In this document: in pieces, positions 30,371 through 40,130 of the stretch | Layout of the letters: the number at the start of each line of letters is the position of its first letter | Position numbering within the stretch: position 1 is the stretch's first letter | Assembly: GCF_003797945.1 (NCBI RefSeq) | Contig: NZ_RKKU01000001.1 | Location: 124,001-188,000, forward strand | DNA: 64,000 nucleotides | Reading direction: 5' to 3' | Source: Pseudomonas neustonica | Lineage (GTDB): Bacteria; Pseudomonadota; Gammaproteobacteria; Pseudomonadales; Pseudomonadaceae | Position numbers and translations under genes: made by a program | Notes under the pieces: generated by a model | Told to the model about the DNA's origin: nothing | The model's input: the letters and a program-made list of their open reading frames with translations, nothing else | The model's database searches: none

Positions 30371-31714
30371 CTATTTCAAACCCAGCTTATGCTCCAGGTA
30401 GTGAATGTTAACGCCACCTTCACAGAAACCAGGATCACGAACCAGCTCACGGTGCAGCGGTGCGTTGGTCTTGATGCCATCAACTACCAGTTCATCGATT
30501 GCGTTGCGCATGCGCGCCAGTGCTTCATCGCGGGTAGCACCGTAAGTGATCAACTTGCCGACCAGAGAATCGTAGTAGGGCGGTACTTTGTAGCCACTGT
30601 ACAGGTGCGAGTCAACGCGCACGCCGTTGCCACCGGGGGCATGGTAAAAGGTAACCGTGCCAGGGCTTGGCATAAAGGTTTTGGGGTCTTCTGCGTTGAT
30701 CCGGCATTCGATGGCGTGGCCACGAATGACGACGTCGTCCTGGGTGAAGCTCAGTGGTTGGCCAGAGGCCACCAGGATCTGCTCCTTGACGATGTCGATA
30801 CCTGTGACCATCTCGGACACCGGGTGCTCGACCTGTACGCGGGTGTTCATCTCAATGAAATAGAACTCACCATTCTCGTACAAGAACTCGAAGGTACCTG
30901 CGCCGCGGTAACCCAGATCGATACATGCCTGCACGCAACGGGCCTGCACTTCAGCGCGGGCCTTTTCGTCGATACCGGGTGCCGGTGCTTCTTCAATGAT
31001 TTTCTGGTGACGACGCTGCAAAGAGCAGTCGCGGTCGCCCAGATGAATGGCATGCCCCTGGCCATCAGACAACACCTGCACTTCGACGTGGCGAGGGTTG
31101 GTGAGGAATTTTTCCAGGTAGACCATCGGGTTGCCGAAGGCAGCCCCTGCTTCGGTGCGGGTGAGCTTGATTGACTTGATCAACTCGGCTTCATCGTGCA
31201 CTACACGCATGCCGCGCCCACCGCCACCGCCAGCCGCTTTGATGATGACCGGGTAGCCGACGCGTTGACCGATGCGCAGGCACTCTTCATCGTCATTTTC
31301 CGGTAGCGGGCCGTCTGAGCCAGGCACAGTTGGTACACCGGTCGCCTTCATGGAAGCAATGGCCGATACTTTATCGCCCATCAGGCGAATAACCTCAGCA
31401 CTGGGGCCGATGAAGGTAAAGCCGGAATTCTCGATCTGCTCGGCGAAGTCGGCATTCTCAGCCAGGAAGCCATAGCCGGGATGAATGCCATCGGCTCCGG
31501 TGACTTCGGCCGCGCTGATGATTGCGGGAATGTTCAGGTAGGAGTCAGTTGCACTGGGTGGGCCGATACAGACGGTTTCGTCCGCCATTGCCAGGTGCAT
31601 CAGCTCGCGGTCAGCGGTGGAATGCACCGCTACGGTCTTCAACCCCAGCTCCTTGCATGCGCGAATAACGCGCAATGCAATTTCACCACGGTTGGCTATT
31701 AGTACTTTATGCAT
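30371..31714 (-). CDS. accC: acetyl-CoA carboxylase, biotin carboxylase subunit AccC
   Basis: Carboxylates biotin on AccB with ATP and bicarbonate, the first half-reaction of fatty acid synthesis. The 447-residue product starts [19 protein letters not shown], has the glycine-rich ATP loop [14 protein letters not shown] and the biotin carboxylase signature near [17 protein letters not shown]. Start ATG 31714, 19 bases after accB; the open frame extends upstream through accB but without family similarity. Confidence 0.98.
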   Translation of the reverse strand: MHKVLIANRGEIALRVIRACKELGLKTVAVHSTADRELMHLAMADETVCIGPPSATDSYLNIPAIISAAEVTGADGIHPGYGFLAENADFAEQIENSGFTFIGPSAEVIRLMGDKVSAIASMKATGVPTVPGSDGPLPENDDEECLRIGQRVGYPVIIKAAGGGGGRGMRVVHDEAELIKSIKLTRTEAGAAFGNPMVYLEKFLTNPRHVEVQVLSDGQGHAIHLGDRDCSLQRRHQKIIEEAPAPGIDEKARAEVQARCVQACIDLGYRGAGTFEFLYENGEFYFIEMNTRVQVEHPVSEMVTGIDIVKEQILVASGQPLSFTQDDVVIRGHAIECRINAEDPKTFMPSPGTVTFYHAPGGNGVRVDSHLYSGYKVPPYYDSLVGKLITYGATRDEALARMRNAIDELVVDGIKTNAPLHRELVRDPGFCEGGVNIHYLEHKLGLK

Positions 31715-31733
31715 CGAAGGCTCCGGGCCGGGC

Positions 31734-32192
31734 TCAGGCGATGCTGAACAGGGGTTGATCGAATTCCACCGGCTGGCCGTCATCTGCCAGGATGGACTGA
31801 ACCACGCCGCTCTTGTCGGCTTCAATGTGGTTCATCATTTTCATGGCTTCGACAATGCACAGCACGTCGCCAGCTTTGACGCTCTGGCCTACTTCAACGA
31901 AAGAGGCAGCGGCCGGTGAGGGCGAGCGATAGAAAGTGCCGACCATGAGCGAACGTACCAGATGACCGGATGGCTCTGCCGGTGCTGCTTCTACAGCAGG
32001 TGCAGCTGGCGCGGCGGCAGCTGCTGGAGCAGGTGCGGCTGCAACCGGCGGTGCGGCGTAATACTGTGGTGCAGCGGGTTGCTGGCTGTGGCGGCTAATG
32101 CGAACGGATTCTTCACCTTCGTGAATTTCCAGCTCGTCGATGCCGGACTCTTCCAGAAGCTCGATTAGTTTTTTGACTTTGCGAATATCCAT
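31734..32192 (-). CDS. accB: biotin carboxyl carrier protein AccB
   Basis: Carries the biotin arm of acetyl-CoA carboxylase. The 152-residue product starts [18 protein letters not shown], has an Ala/Pro linker (about 38-75) and the biotinyl domain with EAMKMM, biotin attached to K118. The ATG at 32192 is preferred over an in-frame GTG at 32204 because it matches relatives and has GGAG upstream, though 11 bases away. accB-accC form the usual operon. Confidence 0.97.
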   Translation of the reverse strand: MDIRKVKKLIELLEESGIDELEIHEGEESVRISRHSQQPAAPQYYAAPPVAAAPAPAAAAAPAAPAVEAAPAEPSGHLVRSLMVGTFYRSPSPAAASFVEVGQSVKAGDVLCIVEAMKMMNHIEADKSGVVQSILADDGQPVEFDQPLFSIA

Positions 32193-32226
32193 TGATGCTT
32201 GCACTCCAGAGCAGGGTTAATCGTAT

Positions 32227-32670
32227 TCAGGATTGTTCTATTTTGTGTATTGCTGCCTGCAGGGCCAATTCGTAGCCCTGGGCGCCCAACCCGCAAATCA
32301 CGCCTTCGGCAACGTCCGAAAAATAGGAGTGATGACGGAAAGGTTCGCGTTTATACACGTTGGATAAGTGAACTTCGATAAATGGGATGCTCACTGCGAG
32401 CAATGCGTCACGTATTGCGACACTTGTGTGTGTAAACGCGGCTGGATTGATCAGGATGAAGTCGATGGCCTCATCGCCGGCGGCGTGAATACGCTCGATC
32501 AATTCATGCTCGGCGTTGCTTTGCAGGCTCAGCAGATGGTGGCCGCGTTGGCTGGCAAATTCGCGCAGATGCTGGTTGATCTGCTCCAGCGTAGTGGCGC
32601 CATAGACGCCGGGCTCGCGGCTGCCGAGGCGATTGAGGTTGGGTCCATGCAGGACCAGTATGCTGGCCAT
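32227..32670 (-). CDS. aroQ: 3-dehydroquinate dehydratase, type II
   Basis: Dehydrates 3-dehydroquinate in the shikimate pathway; dodecameric enzyme. The 147-residue product has [15 protein letters not shown] (catalytic Tyr23 and Arg18), [17 protein letters not shown] (active-site Asn and His) and [11 protein letters not shown]. It lies 34 bases upstream of accB on the same strand, the conserved aroQ-accB-accC order, so the three genes are probably one operon. Confidence 0.97.
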   Translation of the reverse strand: MASILVLHGPNLNRLGSREPGVYGATTLEQINQHLREFASQRGHHLLSLQSNAEHELIERIHAAGDEAIDFILINPAAFTHTSVAIRDALLAVSIPFIEVHLSNVYKREPFRHHSYFSDVAEGVICGLGAQGYELALQAAIHKIEQS

Positions 32671-32796
32671 TAACGTTTATTCCGTTGCTGAGTCCGTGTG
32701 ACTAGGCAGTCAGTGAGTTAGTCGGCAGTTTGCCGGAAACAGATTGCACTGTCCATAACCTGAAGGTTAGCACCAAATGCCAGCATGATGCCCGCA

Positions 32797-34599
32797 TTAA
32801 GGCGTAATGTTGCCGGAGGCGGCCTGTTGCAGTACACCCATGAATTCAGCTTTGTTTACTTCACCCTGAATTCGCAGGTCAGTCAGTTCGCTGCCAGAAG
32901 GGCTGAAAAACAGGTAGGCCGGAGGGCCAAAGAGCTGATGGTCAGTGAGCCAGGTGCGCTGCGCTGTTGTGTTCTCAGTCAGGTCGAGCTTGATTCGGGC
33001 GTAGCCTTTCAACGCTTCGCGTACGTCAGGCTGGCTCAATATCTCGCGCTCCATGATTTTGCAGCTGATGCACCAGTCAGCATAAACGTCGATGATGGCC
33101 GGCTGTTGTTGCGCGGCCGCAGTGCGCAACGCTTGGTCGAGCTGCGCAGGGTCGTCGACAGTGACGAACCAGTCAGTACTGACTTTATTGTCTGAGGCTC
33201 CGCTGAAGGGCTGTAACGGGCGCAGTGGGTCTTCACCGCCGGCGAGCGCGCCGAATAGCGCGGCGCTGGCATAGAGTGCTACCAGTAGGGCGAGCGTGCG
33301 TCGCAGGTGGTTGCCATGGTCGGCGCTGAATAAGCCGATACGTACGGCCAGCCCGGCAGCTAGCGCCGCCCAGAGCGCCAAACTCAGGGTGCCTGGCAGT
33401 AAGCGTTCCAGCAGCCAGATAGCGACTGCGAGCAAACCAAAGCCAAACAGATGTTTCACCGTGTTCAGCCACGGGCCGGAGCGTGGCAATAAGGCGCTGC
33501 CAAACAGGGCGACCAGTAGCAATGGAACGCCCATGCCCAAGCCGAGAGCGAAGAGTTTGAAGCCACCGCCCAGCGCATCGCCGGTAGTGCTGATGTAGAC
33601 GAGTGCGCCAGCCAGCGGTGCCGAGATACAGGGTGATACCACCAAGGTGGATAGCACGCCCATGCTTGCCGCTCCGGCCAGCGAGCCACCCTGGGTACGG
33701 TGATGCATACGCTCAAGGGGCTCGCGCAGAAAACGCGGAAGGTTGAGATCAAAGTGACCGAACATGGCCAGGGCAAAGAGGGCAAAGAAGGCGGCGAAAG
33801 CGCCGAGAACCCAAGGCGACTGCAGGCGGGCTTGTATATTCAGCGCTGCACCGAAGCTGCCAATCAGGGCACCAACAATGGCTAGCGTGACTGCCATGCC
33901 GAGCACATAGGCCAGCGCCAGGGTAAGTGCGCGGCCACGGCTGATGCTTGCGCGTCCCAACACGAGGCTCGACAAAATGGGCAGCATGGGTAGTACGCAG
34001 GGAGTGAATGTCAGCCCCAGACCCGCGACAAAAAACAGCAGCAAGGCCAGTCCGCCGGATTCCTGGTCCAGGAGTTGGCTAAAGCCGATTGTTGTCACCC
34101 TTGAGTCAGAGGTACTGGCGGCGCCAGAGTCCGGCAGCTCCAGGGTAACGACTTCGGGTGGGTAGCAGAGTCCGGCGTCTGCGCAGCCCTGAAAGCCCAC
34201 AGTGAGTTGATTGGCGCCTGCTGCCAGCGCACTGACGTCGAGCACTACATCAAGCTGGTTGTAATACACCTCTACGTCGCCAAAGAACTCGTCAGTTTTG
34301 TGCTTTCCCTCGGGTAGCTGGGGCGTCAGCTCCGCGCCGTGCAGGGTAAAATGCAGACGGTGGCGATAGAGGTAGTAGCCGGGGGCTATATCGAATATGA
34401 CGCGAATCTGCTGGTTGTTGGCATCCAGCAAACCGGGTCGAAAGGCTTCATGTACTGGCAGGAAGTCGGCCTGGTTGCTGCTGCCTTGAAAGGAGCTGGT
34501 CAGCGAGCCAGAGGCGTTGCTGGATGTGTTCGGGAACGCTGCCTGCGCGTTGCCCGCTACTAGCAGACACAGCAGGATGAAAAAACGGAACAGTCGCAT
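32797..34599 (-). CDS. dsbD: thiol:disulfide interchange protein DsbD
   Basis: Moves electrons from cytoplasmic thioredoxin to periplasmic DsbC, DsbG and CcmG. The 600-residue product has a signal peptide (RLFRFFILLCLLVAGNAQA), the periplasmic alpha domain with the Cys pair in GCADAGLCYPP, eight membrane helices with TPCVLPMLP and SPCISAPLAG, and a C-terminal thioredoxin domain with WCISCK. Start set at ATG 34599 so that the signal peptide is terminal; an in-frame ATG at 34632 lacks a Shine-Dalgarno. P. aeruginosa calls this gene dipZ. Confidence 0.95.
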   Translation of the reverse strand: MRLFRFFILLCLLVAGNAQAAFPNTSSNASGSLTSSFQGSSNQADFLPVHEAFRPGLLDANNQQIRVIFDIAPGYYLYRHRLHFTLHGAELTPQLPEGKHKTDEFFGDVEVYYNQLDVVLDVSALAAGANQLTVGFQGCADAGLCYPPEVVTLELPDSGAASTSDSRVTTIGFSQLLDQESGGLALLLFFVAGLGLTFTPCVLPMLPILSSLVLGRASISRGRALTLALAYVLGMAVTLAIVGALIGSFGAALNIQARLQSPWVLGAFAAFFALFALAMFGHFDLNLPRFLREPLERMHHRTQGGSLAGAASMGVLSTLVVSPCISAPLAGALVYISTTGDALGGGFKLFALGLGMGVPLLLVALFGSALLPRSGPWLNTVKHLFGFGLLAVAIWLLERLLPGTLSLALWAALAAGLAVRIGLFSADHGNHLRRTLALLVALYASAALFGALAGGEDPLRPLQPFSGASDNKVSTDWFVTVDDPAQLDQALRTAAAQQQPAIIDVYADWCISCKIMEREILSQPDVREALKGYARIKLDLTENTTAQRTWLTDHQLFGPPAYLFFSPSGSELTDLRIQGEVNKAEFMGVLQQAASGNITP

Positions 34600-34672
34600 C
34601 GTGCACCCGGCCAAATAAGGGACAGCCATCATAATGGCTGGTTGGTCCGGGGGAAAGGGCGGGTGGCCGCGC

Positions 34673-34706
34673 GCGCTGAAGGATTCGTTGCTGAATCCTT
34701 CAGCGC
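34673..34706 (-). other. perfect 14-bp inverted repeat abutting the ctpL stop
   Basis: GCGCTGAAGGATTC (34673-34686) and GAATCCTTCAGCGC (34693-34706) flank a 6-base loop. The right arm touches the chemoreceptor stop codon. No T-run follows on the minus strand. It may end or protect the chemoreceptor transcript before dsbD. Confidence 0.6.
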
Positions 34707-36674
34707 TCAGATTTTAAACCCGGATACGGCAGATACCAGGGCATCACTGCGCAGGCCGATCTGCTGAGTGTGCTTTTGGGTCTCGCCCACCATGCTCAGG
34801 TTTTGCTCGGTTAGCTGGCGAATTTGCTGGCTGTTTTCACGGATGGTGCGCACCTGGTCTGACTGGGTATCAGTGTGGTTTGCGATGTGCTCGGCTAGTT
34901 CGCTGATGCGCAGTATTACGCGCACGATGTTATTCAGGGCGGCTTCTGCACGCTGGCCCTGTTGGGCAGTATGTTGGGCGTGTTGTACCTGCGCGGTCAT
35001 TTGCCTGGCTGATTGCCGGGCGACGTTTTGCAGGCTCTCAATCAACTGTTGGATTTCCTGGGTGGAGCCGGCTGTGCGTCTGGCCAGTTGCCTGACCTCG
35101 TCGGCAACCACGGCAAAGCCACGGCCCGCTTCACCGGCACGCGCGGCCTCAATGGCAGCATTCAGCGCCAATAGATTGGTTTGCTCTGCGATTCCCTGAA
35201 TGACCTGCAGCACGCTGCCTATGGTCTCGGATTCGCTGACCATACGATCAATCGTACTCGCAGTGGCTTCCACGTCACCGACCAGCTGCTGCATTTGTAC
35301 TATGGTGCCGCCAATAACTTCTTGGCCATCATGCACCTCCTGGTTGGCGGAGCGGGCCAGTTCGGCACTCTCGGCAGCGCTAGTCGCTACCAAGCGTACA
35401 GCGTCCTCCATGCTGCCAATATCCTGCGTTATCTCCTGAGTGTCCCGTTGTTGCTGAGCCGCGCGGTCATGGGTTGCGGCAGAGAGCTGCTGCAAATGCA
35501 AGCTGGTGCCGCTCAACGCCTCAGCCTGCTGATTGATTGTGGTGACCAAGTTGATCAGGTAGCTGCGTAGTTGGTTGGCCGAGAGCTCCAGCTGCACCAG
35601 TTCGCTGGTTTTGCTCTGGGTTTGTACCGGTTCGCGCAAGTCGCCGCTGGCGAAGGTAGTCAGCGCTGGTGCGAAATGGTTTATGGCGCGAGCGACAGAG
35701 CGCTGGATGTGGTCGATGATGAGTGCAATGACAATAATAAGAGCGATGATGGCAAGCTGCACATTACGTATCTGATGAGTAATGCTGTCGCGTTCGGCCG
35801 TCAGCGCCGGACGGATAAGGTCGGCGCCTTCCTGCAGCTTGGTGATTTGCTGGCGGGTTATGTCCTGTAGTCTGGCGCGCTGTGCAATCAACTCGCCGGT
35901 GCGCTCAAGCTCAGTGGGATATCGTGCCAGCAGGGAGGTCAACGCCCTTTTGTAGTCTTCTCCGGGGTCGCTCTGGGTGCTTTTGACGCTACTGTCTATG
36001 CCCAGCAGGGAGGCGAAGGGGTCTTGGTTGTCATCGCTTTCGCTAACGACGCCCAGCAGTGGCAAGGTCTGAAGCTCTTGCACCTCTTTCTGTGCTCCGG
36101 CTATTAGGCGCTTCAGGTTCTCAAGCAGCGATGGGTCGTCCTGACTGAACAGGCGTGCGCGGGCCAGGCTGATGCGCAGCAGGTCGTGCTGCAGATTATC
36201 CAGTATTCTGATGTAGTTCAGCGCCTGTCGGTTGTTTTCCAGCGCGCTAGCATTGGCGTAAAGGGTCAGGTTGTGTAGTTCGCCCAGTATTTCCCGTTCG
36301 GCCTGCACCAGCAAGGCTTGTGGGTCGCCGGCCAGCTTGCCCACGGCGAGCAGGTCGCCACCGACAAATGTGGTGAAATCGGCAAGCGGTTGTTCCAGTG
36401 GCTGGCGGATGCGGGCAGGCAACTGCAGGAGGCTGTTTGCCAGTTCGGTCGCGGTGTTTTGCGCCTGCTGATGACGCAATGCATCACCGCTGCGGCGGTA
36501 AGCTTCGGTGTCGCGCTGCAGGCTTTGTACTTGAGCGACTATATTCAAGTAGGTGTCCATCAGCCCGTAGGGTGCTTTCAGCGCGTTTTGTGACCACCAG
36601 AGGCTTGCGCCTAGGGCTATACCTACAGCGACTAGCAATCCGGTGTTAAGAAAGGTGAGTGTTTTTAGGCGCAT
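34707..36674 (-). CDS. ctpL: methyl-accepting chemotaxis protein, CtpL-like
   Basis: Transmembrane chemoreceptor. The 655-residue product has an N-terminal helix (about 7-27), a long all-helical periplasmic region (28-304, probably a helical bimodular-type sensor), a second membrane helix (about 305-322), a HAMP-like region and a signalling coiled coil with the conserved tip [19 protein letters not shown] and [13 protein letters not shown]. There is no NWETF-type C-terminal pentapeptide for CheR binding. Assignment to CtpL, the low-phosphate receptor of P. aeruginosa, rests on its place next to dsbD and DUF2333 and on the N-terminal sequence; the ligand here is not proven. Confidence 0.75.
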   Translation of the reverse strand: MRLKTLTFLNTGLLVAVGIALGASLWWSQNALKAPYGLMDTYLNIVAQVQSLQRDTEAYRRSGDALRHQQAQNTATELANSLLQLPARIRQPLEQPLADFTTFVGGDLLAVGKLAGDPQALLVQAEREILGELHNLTLYANASALENNRQALNYIRILDNLQHDLLRISLARARLFSQDDPSLLENLKRLIAGAQKEVQELQTLPLLGVVSESDDNQDPFASLLGIDSSVKSTQSDPGEDYKRALTSLLARYPTELERTGELIAQRARLQDITRQQITKLQEGADLIRPALTAERDSITHQIRNVQLAIIALIIVIALIIDHIQRSVARAINHFAPALTTFASGDLREPVQTQSKTSELVQLELSANQLRSYLINLVTTINQQAEALSGTSLHLQQLSAATHDRAAQQQRDTQEITQDIGSMEDAVRLVATSAAESAELARSANQEVHDGQEVIGGTIVQMQQLVGDVEATASTIDRMVSESETIGSVLQVIQGIAEQTNLLALNAAIEAARAGEAGRGFAVVADEVRQLARRTAGSTQEIQQLIESLQNVARQSARQMTAQVQHAQHTAQQGQRAEAALNNIVRVILRISELAEHIANHTDTQSDQVRTIRENSQQIRQLTEQNLSMVGETQKHTQQIGLRSDALVSAVSGFKI

Positions 36675-36845
36675 GGCAGACCCGCTGATGCTGGAGTGGG
36701 GATGGGCGAGCCTGCGAGCATAATGTCATTTGTGTTGCAGATTGATGAATGATGGCTATATGCCTTGCTTGTTCGGCGGTCGTACTGGCCTCGCCCGCAT
36801 CCGCCCGTGATATGCTGGGTGCAGATTTGAAACAGGAGTGCAGAC

Positions 36846-37811
36846 ATGAGATTCGGAAAGCGCACGGAGCTGAGTGGCGATAGCAGCATGACCGGTTCGA
36901 TGGTCGGTAAGATCGTTTTGGTGGTCCTGCTGGTATATCTGCTGATATGCCTGGTGGTAGGTTGGTATTGGAGTCGTGAACCTGATCTCGGCCCCTTGGT
37001 TGCCAGTCCCGAGCAAAACCAGATGGTGACCGGGGAGTACACCGCGCGCACGCTGGACTCGCTCATGGTTGAATTGTTGAATAAACCCGGCGGCTATCTC
37101 AGTAATGATCGTTTTCCACCCGGACTATGGCTCGACAATATGCCGAGCTGGGAGTTTGGGGTGCTGGTTCAGGTGCGTGATATGAGTCGTGCGCTGCGCC
37201 GAGATATGGCGCGCTCGCAGTCGCAGTCGACTGAGGATGCCAATCTGGCCAAGGCAGAGCCTCTGTTCAGCACCAATAACAACCGCTGGATGTTTCCCTC
37301 CAGCGAGAGTGAATACCGCAAGGGCATGAAGCAGCTGGAAAGCTATATCACCCGTCTGCACCAGGGCGATGCTCAGTTTTATGCTCGTGCCGATAATTTG
37401 GCGAGCTGGGTAGGTGATGTCAGCACGCGGCTGGGATCTCTGTCGCAGCGTCTGTCCGCTAGTGTCGGACGTGCACCTTTGATCGAAGGCGGCAAGCTGG
37501 GTAACACGACTCCTTGGCTGGAAATCGACGATGTGTTCTATGAGGCGCGCGGTACCTCTTGGGCGCTGGTCTATTTGCTGCGTGCGGTCGAGCATGATTT
37601 TCACGACGTGCTGGCGAAAAAGAATGCGTTGATCAGCCTGCAACAGATTATTCGTGACCTGGAAGCAACTCAGGAAACGCTGTGGAGTCCCATGGTGCTG
37701 AACGGTGGCGGCTTCGGTGTACTGGCAAACCATTCACTGGTAATGGCTAATTACTTGTCACGCGCAAACGCAGCGATGATCGACCTGCGTCGGTTGCTTG
37801 AACAGGGCTAG
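36846..37811 (+). CDS. DUF2333 family membrane-anchored protein
   Basis: Function unknown. The 321-residue product has one N-terminal membrane helix (about residues 20-41) and a largely helical soluble part of about 280 residues, likely periplasmic. AGGAG lies 7 bases before the ATG. It is divergent from ctpL and heads a compact run with the Nudix and YciH genes, spaced by 3 and 1 bases. The same order occurs in P. aeruginosa. Confidence 0.85.
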   Translation: MRFGKRTELSGDSSMTGSMVGKIVLVVLLVYLLICLVVGWYWSREPDLGPLVASPEQNQMVTGEYTARTLDSLMVELLNKPGGYLSNDRFPPGLWLDNMPSWEFGVLVQVRDMSRALRRDMARSQSQSTEDANLAKAEPLFSTNNNRWMFPSSESEYRKGMKQLESYITRLHQGDAQFYARADNLASWVGDVSTRLGSLSQRLSASVGRAPLIEGGKLGNTTPWLEIDDVFYEARGTSWALVYLLRAVEHDFHDVLAKKNALISLQQIIRDLEATQETLWSPMVLNGGGFGVLANHSLVMANYLSRANAAMIDLRRLLEQG

Positions 37812-37814
37812 TCA

Positions 37815-38351
37815 GTGAATAAATCGGCAATAGAGGCGTATCTCGCGGCATCTGCGGCGGAGCTCGTAACCTATGTTGACGAGAACGACCGGCCGCTAGG
37901 TGCAGTGAGTCGTGGTGACGCGCAGGTGCGCGGGCTAATTACCCGCTGCACCTTTATTTTTGTATTCAATTCCAGCGGCCAGCTCTGCCTGCATCAACGT
38001 ACCAACCACAAGCGTTTGTATCCGGGCTTTTGGGATGTTGCGGCAGGTGGTGTGGTGGCAGCGGGTGAGAGTTATGCGCAAGGCGCTGAACGGGAGTTGG
38101 CTGAAGAATTGGGCGTGTTTGGTGTCGAGTTGACCGAGCACCTGCGCTTTTATTTCGAATCCTCCGACAGCCGGCTTTGGGCGGGTGTGTTCAGCTGTTG
38201 CTGGGACGGTCCTTTGGTTTTGCAGCCTGAAGAAGTGCAGGATGTGCGCTGGATAGATCCGCATAGTCAATGGCAGCGTGACGGCGAACAGTATGCGCCA
38301 GACTCGCTGGATGCCCTGCAGCGGTTGCTGAAACAAATTTCTGTGGAATAG
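37815..38351 (+). CDS. Nudix hydrolase (YfcD-like)
   Basis: Member of the Nudix family, which cleaves nucleoside diphosphate-linked substrates; the substrate here is unknown. The 178-residue product has a complete Nudix box GX5EX7REUXEEXGU (from GVVAAGE to REELAEELGV-like REL-A-EELGV) near residues 77-99. The start is GTG at 37815, three bases after the DUF2333 stop, giving MNKSAIEAYL. It resembles YfcD and isopentenyl-diphosphate isomerase-like Nudix proteins (LCLHQRTNHKRLYPGFWDVA). Confidence 0.9.
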   Translation: MNKSAIEAYLAASAAELVTYVDENDRPLGAVSRGDAQVRGLITRCTFIFVFNSSGQLCLHQRTNHKRLYPGFWDVAAGGVVAAGESYAQGAERELAEELGVFGVELTEHLRFYFESSDSRLWAGVFSCCWDGPLVLQPEEVQDVRWIDPHSQWQRDGEQYAPDSLDALQRLLKQISVE

Positions 38352-38352
38352 C

Positions 38353-38721
38353 ATGATGAAAAAGAATGGCCTGCAGGCCTTGGGTGGCCTGGTCTACTCA
38401 ACCGAGACCGGACGTATGTGCCCGGATTGCAGTCAGCCCCAGGCTGAGTGCCGTTGCGCCGAGCCAGCCGTGCCGGAGGGCGATGGTGTTGTGCGTGTGC
38501 GGCGCGAGACCAAGGGGCGTGGTGGTAAGACCGTTACCAGTGTGTCGGGTGTGCTGCTCGCTGCTGATGAGCTGAAAACACTGGCAAAGAAACTAAAGAA
38601 TCGCTGTGGCTGTGGTGGTTCGGTCAAGGATGGTGTGATCGAAATTCAGGGAGACAAGGCCGAGTTACTGGTTGAGTTGCTTACGCTCGAGGGTTTCAGG
38701 GTTAAGCGAGCCGGTGGCTAG
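38353..38721 (+). CDS. yciH: YciH/SUI1 family translation-initiation-factor-like protein
   Basis: Bacterial homologue of eukaryotic eIF1. The 122-residue product has the SUI1 domain in its second half (LKNRCGCGGSVKDGVIEIQGD). The N-terminus has a compact Cys cluster C23xxC26...C33xC35 that looks like a small zinc knuckle. In E. coli YciH influences initiation fidelity; the role in Pseudomonas is inferred. It starts one base after the Nudix stop, so translation is likely coupled. Confidence 0.9.
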   Translation: MMKKNGLQALGGLVYSTETGRMCPDCSQPQAECRCAEPAVPEGDGVVRVRRETKGRGGKTVTSVSGVLLAADELKTLAKKLKNRCGCGGSVKDGVIEIQGDKAELLVELLTLEGFRVKRAGG

Positions 38722-38724
38722 CGC

Positions 38725-40071
38725 GTGGTGCAGCGCGGTAACCTATTGACGCTATGGCGCGATATGCCTACCCACAAACGGGTCTGGGCTATCGCGCTGC
38801 CGATGATACTGTCCAATATCAGCGTGCCCCTGGTTGGTCTGGTCGATACGGCGGTTGTCGGCCACCTTGACGGTGCCCACTTTCTTGGCGGTGTGGCCGT
38901 TGGTAGTACTCTTTTTACGTTCGTTCTATGGGCTGCCGGCTTTCTTCGTATGGGCACTACCGGCTTCGCCGCGCAGGCCTGTGGTGCGGAAGATGGCACG
39001 ACGCTGCGCCGCGTGCTGCTTCAGCCGCTCTGGTTGGGGTTGCTGATCTCTCTGGCTGTTTGGCTGTTGCAACAGCCATTGATTGATATGGGGCTGTATT
39101 TTCTGGATAGCAGCCAGGCGCTGCTCGATCAAGCGCGGCTTTACGTCGGCATCCGGCTTTACAGTCTACCCGCTGCTCTGGCCAACTTTGTTTTGATTGG
39201 CTGGTTTATTGGCGCTCAGAATAGTCGCTTCCCGTTTTTACTTCTGCTTGCGGTCAACCTGAGTAACGTGCTGCTGGATCTGCTGCTGGTAGTCGTTTTG
39301 CAATGGGGTGTGGCTGGCGCGGCTTGGGCTACGGTGTTTAGCGACTGTCTCGGCCTGCTGCTGGGGCTTTTTCTGTTGCGTCCAGTCCTGTTGCGTTACC
39401 CGGGCCGGTTTGCCTGGCTGCAGGCGCTGCGTCTACAAGGTGCTGCGCCGTTGATTCGCGTAAATCGCGATATTCTCATTCGCACCCTGGCGCTGGAGTC
39501 GGTTTTCTATCTGTTGGTTGTACAGGGCGCGCGGTTGGGTGACGAAGTGGTTGCCGCCAACGCGGTGCTGCTCAATTTTCTTTTGCTGACCTCGCATGGC
39601 CTTGACGGTTTAGCACACGCGCTGGAAGCCTTGGGTGGACATGCGCTTGGTCGGCGAGATCCACAAGCACTGCGCAAGGTGTTGGTGGTGGCGACGTTAT
39701 GGTCGCTAGTGCTCAGTTGCATTTTTGTGCTGCTGTTTCTACTGTTGGGTCAGCCGATCATCAGCTTGCTTACCGATTTGCCTGACGTCAGACGTCAAGC
39801 GTCGATATACCTCCCCTGGATGGCGGTTATGCCGCTAGCTGCTGTGTGGAGCTATTTGTTGGATGGCTTGTTTATCGGAGCTTCTCGCGCACGCGCCATG
39901 CGTAACGCTATGCTGGCAGCTCTGCTGCTGTATCTGCCATTGGCCTGGAGTCTTCAAGGACTGGGCAACCATGGCGTATGGCTAGGCTTTTTCTGTTTCA
40001 TGTGGCTGCGTTCGATACTGCTGGGGGGCTGGTTTGTGTATCTGTGGCGGCGCGACCGCTGGATAGTCTGA
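38725..40071 (+). CDS. MATE-family efflux protein (DinF-like)
   Basis: Predicted sodium- or proton-coupled multidrug exporter of the MATE family, DinF branch. The 448-residue product has about twelve membrane helices, beginning VWAIALPMILSNISVPLVGL with the typical DTAVVGHL segment. The start is GTG at 38725, three bases after yciH; MPTHKR at 38764 is an alternative. In P. aeruginosa the gene after yciH is speA, so this position differs here; that comparison is from memory of PAO1 gene order. Confidence 0.88.
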   Translation: MVQRGNLLTLWRDMPTHKRVWAIALPMILSNISVPLVGLVDTAVVGHLDGAHFLGGVAVGSTLFTFVLWAAGFLRMGTTGFAAQACGAEDGTTLRRVLLQPLWLGLLISLAVWLLQQPLIDMGLYFLDSSQALLDQARLYVGIRLYSLPAALANFVLIGWFIGAQNSRFPFLLLLAVNLSNVLLDLLLVVVLQWGVAGAAWATVFSDCLGLLLGLFLLRPVLLRYPGRFAWLQALRLQGAAPLIRVNRDILIRTLALESVFYLLVVQGARLGDEVVAANAVLLNFLLLTSHGLDGLAHALEALGGHALGRRDPQALRKVLVVATLWSLVLSCIFVLLFLLLGQPIISLLTDLPDVRRQASIYLPWMAVMPLAAVWSYLLDGLFIGASRARAMRNAMLAALLLYLPLAWSLQGLGNHGVWLGFFCFMWLRSILLGGWFVYLWRRDRWIV

Positions 40072-40130
40072 TACTCACAGCGGTGATTCGCTGATGAGAG
40101 GCTATGCTATGGGTACTAGAGGAGCTATTG

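Noticed and set aside
30251-31174. 307-codon open frame antisense to accC
   Set aside because: Shadow of the highly conserved biotin carboxylase gene.
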